Of a DNA stretch of 64,000 nucleotides, positions 1-13,139 are shown piece after piece. The notes beneath the pieces are model-generated. The model saw only the letters and a program-made list of their open reading frames with translations. It was not told the origin of the DNA and searched no databases. The translations under genes were made by a program, and so were the position numbers. This DNA comes from Kitasatospora aureofaciens (GTDB taxonomy: Bacteria; Actinomycetota; Actinomycetes; Streptomycetales; Streptomycetaceae): the NCBI RefSeq assembly GCF_001188955.3, contig NZ_JPRF03000028.1, forward strand, positions 44,961 through 108,960. Direction: 5' to 3'. Every line of letters starts with the position of its first letter. The first letter of the stretch is position 1.

Positions 1-503
1 GTGAGCAGCTGCACCAGCAGGCCGCCGAAGGTCCGGCCGCCGATGTTGGAGACCGAACTGCTCATCTCCAGCTTGCTGTTGCCCTCGACCAGGTCCTCGC
101 GCTCGACCAGGGCGGGCAGGATCGAGGCGTTGCCGATGTCGGAGACCGTGCTGCAGGCGCCGGTGCCGAACACCACGGCCAGCAGGAGCGGGACGCTCAG
201 CAGGTGCGCCCAGGACAGCAGCGGGACGGAGAGCAGGATCAGCGAGCGCACGGCGTCCGCCGCCACGATGATCATCTTCTTCGGCCGCCGGTCCAGCCAG
301 ACCCCGACGAACAGGCTGATCAGGAGGTAGGGCAGGAACTCGGTGGCGAGCAGCAGGCCCATCTGGAACACCGAGGCGCCCAGGCTGACCGAGGCGATCA
401 GCGGGACGGCCACCGCGACCATGTTGGTGCCCAGCATGGAGAGGGTCTGGCCGGCCCAGAGTCTGCGGAAGTCCGCGTGGTCCCACAGTCCGGTGAGCTT
501 CAC
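1..503 (-). CDS. MFS exporter, N-terminal part (runs off the window)
   Basis: The reverse strand encodes about 167 residues of a major facilitator superfamily transporter; its C-terminus lies beyond base 1. Several hydrophobic segments are visible. The loop after TM2 reads GVWLDRRPKK, matching the conserved MFS cytoplasmic loop motif (G-x-x-x-D-R-x-x-R/K). The style resembles EntS-type exporters found beside NRPS clusters. The start is a GTG at 503 that overlaps the TGA of the upstream thioesterase gene (GTGA), so translation is probably coupled to the NRPS/thioesterase operon. The likely role is efflux of the peptide or self-resistance; the substrate is inferred from context only. Confidence 0.85.
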   Translation of the reverse strand, partial: MKLTGLWDHADFRRLWAGQTLSMLGTNMVAVAVPLIASVSLGASVFQMGLLLATEFLPYLLISLFVGVWLDRRPKKMIIVAADAVRSLILLSVPLLSWAHLLSVPLLLAVVFGTGACSTVSDIGNASILPALVEREDLVEGNSKLEMSSSVSNIGGRTFGGLLVQLL

Positions 504-1252
504 GACGCCGCTCCCGCCTGGGCCATGGCGCGGCCCATCAGGTCGAGCAGCGGCTGCGGGGCGGCGAGGAAGGCGTGGTGCCCGCCGTCCAGCAGGTGCT
601 CGTGGTGGCGGCCCGGCGGGACGTACCGCGTCCAGCCGCCCAGCTGCTCGGGGCGGATCTCCACGTCCTGCTTCCAGCCGACCGTGTGCACGGCGCAGGC
701 CAGCGGTTCGGGGGCGTCGAGCCGGTAGCGGCGCTGGGCCGCGAGGTCCTCCTCCAGCACGTCCAGAGCGACGTCGAGGAAATCCGGGTCCATCCTGGTC
801 CCGGCCGCCTGGGCGAGGATGTTCAGCTCGACCGCGAGCTCGTCCCGCCCGAGCCACAGCCAGCGCCCGAACGGCTCCTCGTCGGGGGCGAGTTGGGAGG
901 ACATGAAGAGCGCGGTCAGCTCCTTGCCGTGCGCCCGCTCCAGTTCCAGCGCGGTGGCGAAGGCGGAGAGGGCGCCGCCGCAGTGGCCGAAGAAGCCGGT
1001 CGGCCGGTCCACCAGCGGAGCCAGGGCCGCCGCGGCGGCCGCGGCCAGGTTCTGGTACGTGACCGGGTGCGGCTCGCGCAGGCGGTTCTCCCGTGCGGGC
1101 AGCTGCACCAGGCACACCTCGACCTCGCCGATCCGCTCGGGCCAGGCGCGGTACATCGACGCGCCCGTGCCCGAGTACGGGAAGAGGAAGATCCGTGCCG
1201 GGGCGTCCTCGGATGGTTGGCGGAACAGCCATTTGCCCGCGTCGGTCTGCAT
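500..1252 (-). CDS. Type II thioesterase with Cys nucleophile (GHCGG)
   Basis: A 250-residue alpha/beta-hydrolase of the external (type II) thioesterase family, which clears misprimed acyl groups from carrier proteins. The N-terminus has the usual F-P-Y-S-G-x-G oxyanion region, and GGHHAFL near the C-terminus supplies the catalytic His. The nucleophile elbow reads G-H-C-G-G (Cys codon at 980-982), where the family normally has G-H-S-M-G. Cys in place of Ser is uncommon in this family; known Cys-type NRPS thioesterases include the beta-lactone-forming ObiF1 and the beta-lactam-forming SulM domains. It lies downstream of the terminal NRPS and overlaps the exporter start by 4 bases. It is probably a proofreading enzyme, but acyl transfer or cyclization is possible. 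Confidence 0.9.
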   Translation of the reverse strand: MQTDAGKWLFRQPSEDAPARIFLFPYSGTGASMYRAWPERIGEVEVCLVQLPARENRLREPHPVTYQNLAAAAAAALAPLVDRPTGFFGHCGGALSAFATALELERAHGKELTALFMSSQLAPDEEPFGRWLWLGRDELAVELNILAQAAGTRMDPDFLDVALDVLEEDLAAQRRYRLDAPEPLACAVHTVGWKQDVEIRPEQLGGWTRYVPPGRHHEHLLDGGHHAFLAAPQPLLDLMGRAMAQAGAAS

Positions 1253-1285
1253 GGCGCCGTGAACTCCTTGTTCCCGCCGTTGCGG

Positions 1286-1371
1286 TGTCGGGATGGTCGG
1301 TGTCGGGATGGTCGGTGATGGGGCGGTGGGGCGGTGGGGCGGTCGGGCGGTGGGGCGGTCGGGCGGTCGGA
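1286..1371. repeat. G-rich tandem repeats between NRPS and thioesterase genes
   Basis: The 141-base gap between the two leftward genes holds a 15-base unit (TGTCGGGATGGTCGG) twice in tandem at 1286-1315. About seven degenerate copies of an 8-base GGGCGGTN-type unit follow. The + strand is rich in GGG/GGGG runs and could form a G-quadruplex; the transcript of the flanking genes carries the C-rich complement. Confidence 0.75.
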
Positions 1372-1393
1372 GTCCGGGGCCGCGGCGGCCGGG

Positions 1394-6910
<5,517 letters not shown>

Positions 6911-6994
6911 GGCTCGTAGACGCCCTTTCCTCCTGGGTGTGGAGACACGGATCGGCGTCCCCCAGGAACGTCAGCATACAGGCGGGAATTGGCT

Positions 6995-7017
6995 CGGCAA
7001 GGGGTGAGATCTTGCCG
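6995..7017. promoter_or_regulatory. Inverted repeat in divergent promoter (possible operator)
   Basis: CGGCAAG at 6995-7001 and its exact complement CTTGCCG at 7011-7017 flank a 9-base spacer. It lies in the 196-base gap between two divergently transcribed NRPS genes, where a dimeric regulator could control both. No regulator for it is identifiable here. Confidence 0.4.
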
Positions 7018-7031
7018 TGCCCGTAAGGGAT

Positions 7032-7063
7032 TTGACCTCTGTCATGATCGCATCGAGTAGGGT
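7032..7063 (+). promoter_or_regulatory. Possible promoter for the 7107 NRPS operon
   Basis: TTGACC at 7032-7037 and TAGGGT at 7058-7063 resemble the vegetative -35/-10 elements. The 20-base spacer is longer than ideal. The position, about 40 bases before the ATG at 7107 and just downstream of the inverted repeat, is suitable. Confidence 0.35.
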
Positions 7064-7106
7064 AGTCTCGCCGCATCTTGCAGCGATGAGAGCGGGGGAT
7101 CAACCC

Positions 7107-10100
7107 ATGCCCGACCGTGTCGTTCCCATCTCGCCGCAGCAGCGCAGGCTGTGGCTGCTGCACAGCCTGCATCCGCGGCTCCCGCTCTACAACGGGCCCG
7201 TGGCGCACGAGATCCGGGGCGAACTCGATGTCCCGATGCTGGAACAGTCAATCCGTGCACTGATATCCCGTCATGCCGCACTGCGGACGGGTTTTTCCGT
7301 GGTGGACGACCAGCCCGTACAAGTGGTGTCCGAGCGCCTGGAGTTCACCCTTCCCGTGCACGACCTGAGGGGGGATCCCGATTCCCTCCGGGCCCGGGTG
7401 CGCGAGGCCGCCGCCGCGCCGTTCGACCTGGAGCGCCCCGGGGTCTTCGACTTCCGGCTGTTCCGGTCGGCGGACGAGGAGTGGACGCTGCTGCTGAACC
7501 TCCACCACATCGTCACCGACGGCTGGTCCAACGCGGTGATCGCCGAGGAGATCGGCCGGGGCTACGCGGACGCGCTGGCCGGGCGCCCGCCCGCCGCCGA
7601 GGAGCCCGGCCACGGGTACGCCGAGTACGGTGCCGCGCTGGCCGAGCGGCTGGCCGACGGCCTGGCGGAGCGTCAACTCGCCTACTGGTCGGAGCACCTG
7701 TCCGGAGCCCCCGACCTGCTGCGACTTCCGCTGGACCGCCCCCGGCCGGCCCGGCAGCGCTTCCACGGCGAACTGCTGGACTTCGCGCTGGACGCCGGAC
7801 TGGCCGAGCGGGTGCGGCAGACCGCGGCCCGCCACCGCACCACGGACTACGTGGTGCTGCTGGCCGCCTTCACCCTGCTGATGCACACCTACACCGGAGA
7901 GCGGGACGTGGTGGTCGGCGCACCGGTGTCCAACCGGGACGACGAGGCCCTCGACCGGACCGTCGGGTTCTTCGTCAACATCCTTCCGCTGCGCAGCCGG
8001 AGCCGGCGCGGGGAGAGCTTCTCGGAGTATCTCCAGCGCTGTCGGGCGACGTTCATCGGCGGATTCCGCAACCAGGCGGTACCTTTCGACGAAATCGTCA
8101 AGGTGACGGACAGTCAGGGCTCGCTCGGGCACTCTCCGCTGGTGCAGGCGGTATTCGGATACCACCAGCAGAGCGCGCCGGTCCTTCCACTGGAGGGCCT
8201 GCGGACGAGCCGCTGGAACGTGCCGACCGGATTCGTCCAGACGGACCTGGAGTTCGACCTCGCACGAGCCGGGGACGGTTCCGTGGCCGGAATCATCGCC
8301 TATGACAGCGACCTGTTCGACGAGACGACGATCGCCCGGCTCGGCGCGAATTACCGCGCTCTGCTGGAGGGGGCGTTGGCCGATCCGCAGTCGCCGCTGG
8401 ACCGGCTCGAACTGCGTTCCGCCGAGGAAATTCGGTTCGACCGCGAGGTGAACGCAACCGCGGCGGAGTTTCCGGCGGACGCCTGCCTGCACGAGCTGTT
8501 CGAGGCGCAGGTCGAGCGCACCCCGGACGACGTCGCCGTGGTCTCGGAATCCGCGCAACTCAGCTACCGCGAACTCGACGCCCGTGCCGAGGCGTTGGCC
8601 CGGCGGCTGAGGGCGCGGGGCGTCGGCCCCGAGCGGGCGGTGGGCATCTGCCTGGAGCGCTCGGTGGAGCTGGTGGTGGGGCTGCTCGGCATCCTCAAGG
8701 CCGGGGGCGCCTACCTGCCGCTGGACCCGGCCAGCCCGCCGGCCCGGATCCGGCAGATCCTGGCCGACGCGGCCGCGCCGGTGCTGCTGGTGGACCGGGC
8801 GCTGGGGGAGGAGATCGACGCGGCCTCGGTCGGCGCCGAGCCCCTGGACCCGGCGGCCGCCCCGGACCCGGCGGCCCTGGATGCGGCCTTCCCGTCCGAA
8901 GGCACCGTGCACCGCCCGCACCCCGAGAACCTGGTCTCCGTCTACTACACCTCCGGCTCCACCGGCATGCCCAAGGGCGTGGCGAGCCGCCACCGCGGCT
9001 GGGTGAACCGGATGGTCTGGATGCAGCGCCGGCACCGCCTGGCCAGGGGCGAGACCGTCCTGCACAAGACCACCCTGACCTTCGACGACTCCGCCCTGGA
9101 GATCTTCTGGCCGCTGTCGGTCGGCGGCCGGGTGGCCGTGCTCGAACCCGGCCGCCACCGGGACCCGTTGGCGGTGCTGGAGGCCGCCACCCGCTACGAG
9201 TCGGTCTACCTCCAGGTCGTCCCGAGCATGCTGAGCGCGGTGCTCGACCTGGTGGAGCAGGCGCCCGAGCGGGTGCCGCCCCGGCTGCGCAACACCACCT
9301 CCAGCGGCGAGGCGCTCACCTCGGCGACGGTCGAGCGCTTCCACCGGCTGATGCCGGGCGCGCTGCACAACACCTGGGGTGCCACCGAGGTGTCGATCGA
9401 CTCGACCTGCCACACCTGCGGCGCGGCCGACGAGACGGCCGCCGGACCGGTGAGCCTGGGCCGTCCGTTCGACAACAACACCGTGCACGTGCTGGACCGC
9501 GAGCTGCGGCCGGTGCCGGTCGGCGTGGTCGGCGACCTCTACATCGGAGGCCTGGGACTGGCCCGCGGCTACCTCAACGACCCGGCCCGTACGGCCGGCG
9601 CCTTCCTGCCCGACCCGTTCCGCCCCGGCGAGCGGCTCTACCGCACCGGCGACCAGGGCTTCCTGCACCCCGACGGCGGCTTCCGCTTCGTCGGGCGAAG
9701 CGACCACCAGGTGAAGATCCGCGGCATGCGGGTCGAACTCGGCGAGATCGAGACCGTGTTGCTCGGCCATCCGCAGGTGAAGGAGGCGGTGGTGGTGATC
9801 GCCGAGGGGGGCCCGGTGCAGCGGCTGGTGGCGTTCGTCACCGCCGTCGACCCGGCCGACCCGCCGGGCTTCGACGCCGTCAGGGAGCACGCCAAGGAGT
9901 GGCTGCCGCACTACATGATCCCGGCCCAGCTGGTGGTCGAGGACTCCTTCCCGCTCAACGCCAACGGCAAGGTCGACCGGCGGGCGCTGAAGGTGCCCGA
10001 GCCGCCGGCCGGCTCGCAGGCCTCCGGGGGCGAGGCGCCGCGGACGCCGTCCGAGCAGTTCGTCGCGGGGGTGTGGCGGGAGCTGCTCGGTGTCGAGCGG

Positions 10101-10304
10101 ATCGGCGCCGAGGACGGCTTCTTCGTGCTGGGTGGGCACTCCCTGGTCGCCACCCGGTTCACCGCGCGGGTGCGCCAGCGCCTCGGCGTCGAGTTCCCGC
10201 TGGTCACGCTCTACTCGGAGCCGACCGTACGGGCGACGGCGAGGACGCTGGAGGAGCTCGTCGCGCAGAAGCTCGCCGCCGACGAGCAGGTGGCCGAGCG
10301 GTGA
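7107..10304 (+). CDS. NRPS C-A-PCP module
   Basis: A 1065-residue complete elongation module. The condensation domain starts at once (ISPQQRRLWLL) and has HHIVTDGWS near residue 133. The A domain has TSGSTGMPKG near 614, FDDSALE and a WGATE motif in place of the usual YGPTE. The carrier Ser is in GGHSL near 1011. The pocket reads about DDL-Q-T-S-T-I-D-K, which I cannot assign; the second Asp is unusual. The start at ATG 7107 is chosen because GGGGGA lies 7 bases upstream and the condensation domain begins right after it; an upstream extension to 7017 is less likely. The stop overlaps the next gene (GTGA). There is no epimerization or thioesterase domain, so the chain must pass to another protein. 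Confidence 0.93.
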   Translation: MPDRVVPISPQQRRLWLLHSLHPRLPLYNGPVAHEIRGELDVPMLEQSIRALISRHAALRTGFSVVDDQPVQVVSERLEFTLPVHDLRGDPDSLRARVREAAAAPFDLERPGVFDFRLFRSADEEWTLLLNLHHIVTDGWSNAVIAEEIGRGYADALAGRPPAAEEPGHGYAEYGAALAERLADGLAERQLAYWSEHLSGAPDLLRLPLDRPRPARQRFHGELLDFALDAGLAERVRQTAARHRTTDYVVLLAAFTLLMHTYTGERDVVVGAPVSNRDDEALDRTVGFFVNILPLRSRSRRGESFSEYLQRCRATFIGGFRNQAVPFDEIVKVTDSQGSLGHSPLVQAVFGYHQQSAPVLPLEGLRTSRWNVPTGFVQTDLEFDLARAGDGSVAGIIAYDSDLFDETTIARLGANYRALLEGALADPQSPLDRLELRSAEEIRFDREVNATAAEFPADACLHELFEAQVERTPDDVAVVSESAQLSYRELDARAEALARRLRARGVGPERAVGICLERSVELVVGLLGILKAGGAYLPLDPASPPARIRQILADAAAPVLLVDRALGEEIDAASVGAEPLDPAAAPDPAALDAAFPSEGTVHRPHPENLVSVYYTSGSTGMPKGVASRHRGWVNRMVWMQRRHRLARGETVLHKTTLTFDDSALEIFWPLSVGGRVAVLEPGRHRDPLAVLEAATRYESVYLQVVPSMLSAVLDLVEQAPERVPPRLRNTTSSGEALTSATVERFHRLMPGALHNTWGATEVSIDSTCHTCGAADETAAGPVSLGRPFDNNTVHVLDRELRPVPVGVVGDLYIGGLGLARGYLNDPARTAGAFLPDPFRPGERLYRTGDQGFLHPDGGFRFVGRSDHQVKIRGMRVELGEIETVLLGHPQVKEAVVVIAEGGPVQRLVAFVTAVDPADPPGFDAVREHAKEWLPHYMIPAQLVVEDSFPLNANGKVDRRALKVPEPPAGSQASGGEAPRTPSEQFVAGVWRELLGVERIGAEDGFFVLGGHSLVATRFTARVRQRLGVEFPLVTLYSEPTVRATARTLEELVAQKLAADEQVAER

Positions 10305-11506
10305 CCGGCGGCTGGGACGCCGTGGTGGTGGGTGCCCGGGTCGCGGGCGCCGCCACCGCACTGCTGCTGGCCCGGCGCGGTCACAGGGTGCTGCTGATCG
10401 ACCGGGCCGCGTTCCCCTCGGACACCATGTCCACCCTCTACATCCACCAGCCCGGCGTGGCCAAGCTCTCCGAGTGGGGCCTGCTCCCGGCGCTGCTGGA
10501 CTCCGGCTGCCCGGTGCTGGACACCATCGGCTACGACGTCGGCGGCGTCCGGCTGGCCGGCCCCGCGCCGGTGATGCCGGGCGCCCCGGCCGCGTTGGCG
10601 CCGCGCCGCCTGGTGCTGGACCGGTTGCTGGTCGAGGCGGCCGTCAAGGCAGGCGTCGAGTTCGTGGACCGGGCCAACCTCCAGGAGCTGGTGCACTCCG
10701 AGGGAAGGGTCACCGGTGTCCGCTTCCGCACCGCGAGCGGCGTGCGCACCGAGCACGCCCGGCTGGTGGTCGGCGCCGACGGGATGCGCTCCCGGGTGGC
10801 CCAACTGGTCGAGGCTCCGGTGGAGTTGAGCGACCCGCGGGCCAGCTGCGTGTACTACACCGGCTGGGTCGGGATCAGCACCGGCTTCGGCTTCCACGAG
10901 AGCCCCGGCAACTGGATCGTCCGGATCCCCACCCACGACGACGTGACCCTGATCTCCACCTACTTCCCGCAGGACCGCTTCGCCGAGATCAAGCAGGACC
11001 CGTTCCGCCACCACCTGGCGGCCGTGCGCGGCACCGCGCCCGAGCTGTACGAGCAGCTCGCCGGGGCCGAGCAGGTCGAGCAGATCATCGGCACCGGTGA
11101 CCAGCAGAACTACTTCCGCCGCGGGCACGGCCCCGGCTGGGTGCTGGTCGGCGACGCCGGGCACCACCTGGACACCATCAGCGCCCGCGGCATCACCAAC
11201 GCCCTGCTCCAGGCCTCCTTCCTGGCCGAGGAGTTGGCGGGCCGGGTGGACGACCCGGCCGCCTCGGCCCGGTTCACCCGGCGCCGCGACGAGGAGCTGA
11301 CCGAGCCGTACCGGAGCACGTTGGAGCTCGCCAGGCTCACGGTCACGCCCTCGCGGCTGCGGATGCTCCGCGAGATCGCCGGGTCCCCCGAGCTGACCCG
11401 CCGGTACTTCGCCGTCGTCGCGGGGATGCTCGGCATCGACGAGCTCTTCGACGAGGACGAGCTCCTCGGCGACGACGACGGCCTCGATGGCGACGATGTG
11501 TTCTGA
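10301..11506 (+). CDS. FAD-dependent monooxygenase / oxidoreductase
   Basis: A 401-residue flavoprotein of the PHBH/UbiH-like family. It has an N-terminal dinucleotide motif (VVVGARVAG, ending in an acidic LLIDR strand), a G-A-D-G-M-R-S motif near residue 155-165, and the FAD ribityl motif (VLVGDAGHHLD) near 280. The last 20 residues are very acidic (runs of Asp and Glu). It starts at a GTG overlapping the TGA of the upstream NRPS and precedes a free A domain, so it probably oxidizes an amino acid or bound intermediate of the pathway. The substrate cannot be told from sequence. It is not a flavin halogenase: the W-x-W-x-I-P motif is absent. Confidence 0.85.
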   Translation: MTGGWDAVVVGARVAGAATALLLARRGHRVLLIDRAAFPSDTMSTLYIHQPGVAKLSEWGLLPALLDSGCPVLDTIGYDVGGVRLAGPAPVMPGAPAALAPRRLVLDRLLVEAAVKAGVEFVDRANLQELVHSEGRVTGVRFRTASGVRTEHARLVVGADGMRSRVAQLVEAPVELSDPRASCVYYTGWVGISTGFGFHESPGNWIVRIPTHDDVTLISTYFPQDRFAEIKQDPFRHHLAAVRGTAPELYEQLAGAEQVEQIIGTGDQQNYFRRGHGPGWVLVGDAGHHLDTISARGITNALLQASFLAEELAGRVDDPAASARFTRRRDEELTEPYRSTLELARLTVTPSRLRMLREIAGSPELTRRYFAVVAGMLGIDELFDEDELLGDDDGLDGDDVF

Positions 11507-11528
11507 TCCCTTTTCTGGAGGAACCGCG

Positions 11529-13067
11529 ATGAGTCCCGCTCCACTCTCGCTCTGGGGCGGCGAGTCCCAACCGCCCTGTCTGCTGGCCGCGTTCCACGAG
11601 CAGGCGGTGGCGAGGGGCCCGCAGACCGCCGTCGTGGACGGCGCGCGAGGCGTCACCTACAGCGAGCTGCTGTCCTGGGTCCAGGGCATCGCCGAGGGCC
11701 TGACCGCGGCCGGGATCGGCCCGGGCGACCGGGTCGCCGTCACCGGGCGGCGCAGCGCCGCCGTGGTGGCCGCGATGCTCGGCACCATGTGGGCGGGCGC
11801 CACCTATCTCCCGCTGGACGCCGAGTACCCGGCGGCCCGGCTCGCCCACATGCTCAAGGACAGCGGCGCCGGCCTGCTGCTGTACGCGGACGAGGAGCCG
11901 GAGTTCGAGGTGCCGGTGCCCAGCCTGCCGATCTCCGGCCTGCCGACGAAGGGCACCGTCGATCCGGTGGCCTGCCGGTCCGAGCTGTGGACGTACATCA
12001 TCTACACCTCCGGCTCCACCGGCCTGCCCAAGGGCGTGGCCGTCCCGCACAGCTGCCTGGACACCATGGTCGACTGGCAGCGCAACCACTCCGTGTGGCC
12101 GCACGTGCGCACCGCCCAGTTCGCCCCGCTCAACTTCGACGTCTCCTTCCAGGAGGTGCTGGGCACCCTGTGCGGCGGCGGCACGCTCGTCGTGGTGCCG
12201 GAGGAGCTGCGCCAGGACCCGTTCGAGCTGCTGGAGTGGCTGGGCGAGAACCGGATCGAGCGGCTCTTCCTCCCGTACGTGGCGCTGCAGATGCTCGCCG
12301 TGGCGGCCGCCGAGGAGGAGTCGCTGGACCACCTGGCGCTGGCCGAGGTCAACGCGGCCGGCGAGCAGCTGGTCTGCACGCCGGACATCCGCGAGCTGTT
12401 CGCCCGGCTGCCGCGGTGCCGGCTGAACAACCACTACGGGCAGAGCGAGTCCGCGATGGTCACGGCGCACACCCTGACCGGCCCCAGCAGCTCCTGGCCG
12501 GCGCTGCCGCCGATCGGCGCGCCGCTGCCGGGCTGCGAGCTGCTGATCGACCCGCTGGACGCGGCGGAGCCGAACGTCGGCGAACTGCTGGTGGCCGGTG
12601 CGCCGTTGTCGCCGGGCTACCTCAACCAGCCGGAGCTGAACGCCAAGCGCTTCGTCACCGTCGACCCGACCCCGCGCGGGCACACCGCCGCCTTCCGCAC
12701 CGGCGACCTGGTCCGGCTGGAGGACGGTGTGGTGACCTTCCTGGCCCGCCGGGACAAGGACGTGAAGATCCGCGGCTACCGGGTCAACCTGCTGGAGATC
12801 GAGGTGCGGCTGCTGGAGCTGCCGACCGTCTCCGCCGCGGTCTGCGTGGCCCTGGACGACGGGCAGGGCTCGCGCTCGCTGCACTGCGCGGTGACGGTCG
12901 ACTCCGGAGCCGAGCCGCTGGACGGCGCCCGGGCGGCGGCCGAGCTGCGCCGCAACCTGCCGGACCCGTACATCCCGCGCTCCTTCACCACGGTGGCCGC
13001 GCTGCCGCGCACCCACAGCGGCAAGGTGGACCGGGACGCGGTGGCCCGTACGCTCGCCGGGCGCTGA
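11529..13067 (+). CDS. Stand-alone NRPS adenylation domain (proline class)
   Basis: A 512-residue free adenylation enzyme without a carrier domain. The A core motifs are present: YTSGSTGLPKG near residue 160, FDVSFQE, NHYGQSE, FRTGDL and the C-terminal Lys in SGKVDR. The pocket reads about DVQ-F/L-N-A-H-M-V-K, close to known proline-type codes (DVQxxAHxVK). Because a piperazate pathway is encoded in the same region, this enzyme is a candidate to activate proline or the related cyclic piperazic acid; that is inference. GGAGGAA lies just upstream of ATG 11529. It would have to load a carrier in trans, for example the A-less C-PCP module of the 1394-6910 synthetase. Confidence 0.9.
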   Translation: MSPAPLSLWGGESQPPCLLAAFHEQAVARGPQTAVVDGARGVTYSELLSWVQGIAEGLTAAGIGPGDRVAVTGRRSAAVVAAMLGTMWAGATYLPLDAEYPAARLAHMLKDSGAGLLLYADEEPEFEVPVPSLPISGLPTKGTVDPVACRSELWTYIIYTSGSTGLPKGVAVPHSCLDTMVDWQRNHSVWPHVRTAQFAPLNFDVSFQEVLGTLCGGGTLVVVPEELRQDPFELLEWLGENRIERLFLPYVALQMLAVAAAEEESLDHLALAEVNAAGEQLVCTPDIRELFARLPRCRLNNHYGQSESAMVTAHTLTGPSSSWPALPPIGAPLPGCELLIDPLDAAEPNVGELLVAGAPLSPGYLNQPELNAKRFVTVDPTPRGHTAAFRTGDLVRLEDGVVTFLARRDKDVKIRGYRVNLLEIEVRLLELPTVSAAVCVALDDGQGSRSLHCAVTVDSGAEPLDGARAAAELRRNLPDPYIPRSFTTVAALPRTHSGKVDRDAVARTLAGR

Positions 13068-13080
13068 CCCTCCCCGCACA

Positions 13081-13130
13081 CCGAAAGGGCCGACCGCTGG
13101 AAACCGCCCCGCGGAGGTCGGCCCTTTCGG
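13081..13130. terminator. Bidirectional hairpin terminator
   Basis: CCGAAAGGGCCGACC at 13081-13095 pairs perfectly with 13116-13130 (15-bp stem, 20-base loop). It sits between the rightward A-domain gene and the leftward A-PCP gene, which converge here. Confidence 0.85.
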
Positions 13131-13139
13131 TGGGAGCGG

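Noticed and set aside
10301..11506. A flavin-dependent halogenase
   Set aside because: The W-x-W-x-I-P motif is missing; the motifs fit a PHBH/UbiH-type monooxygenase.
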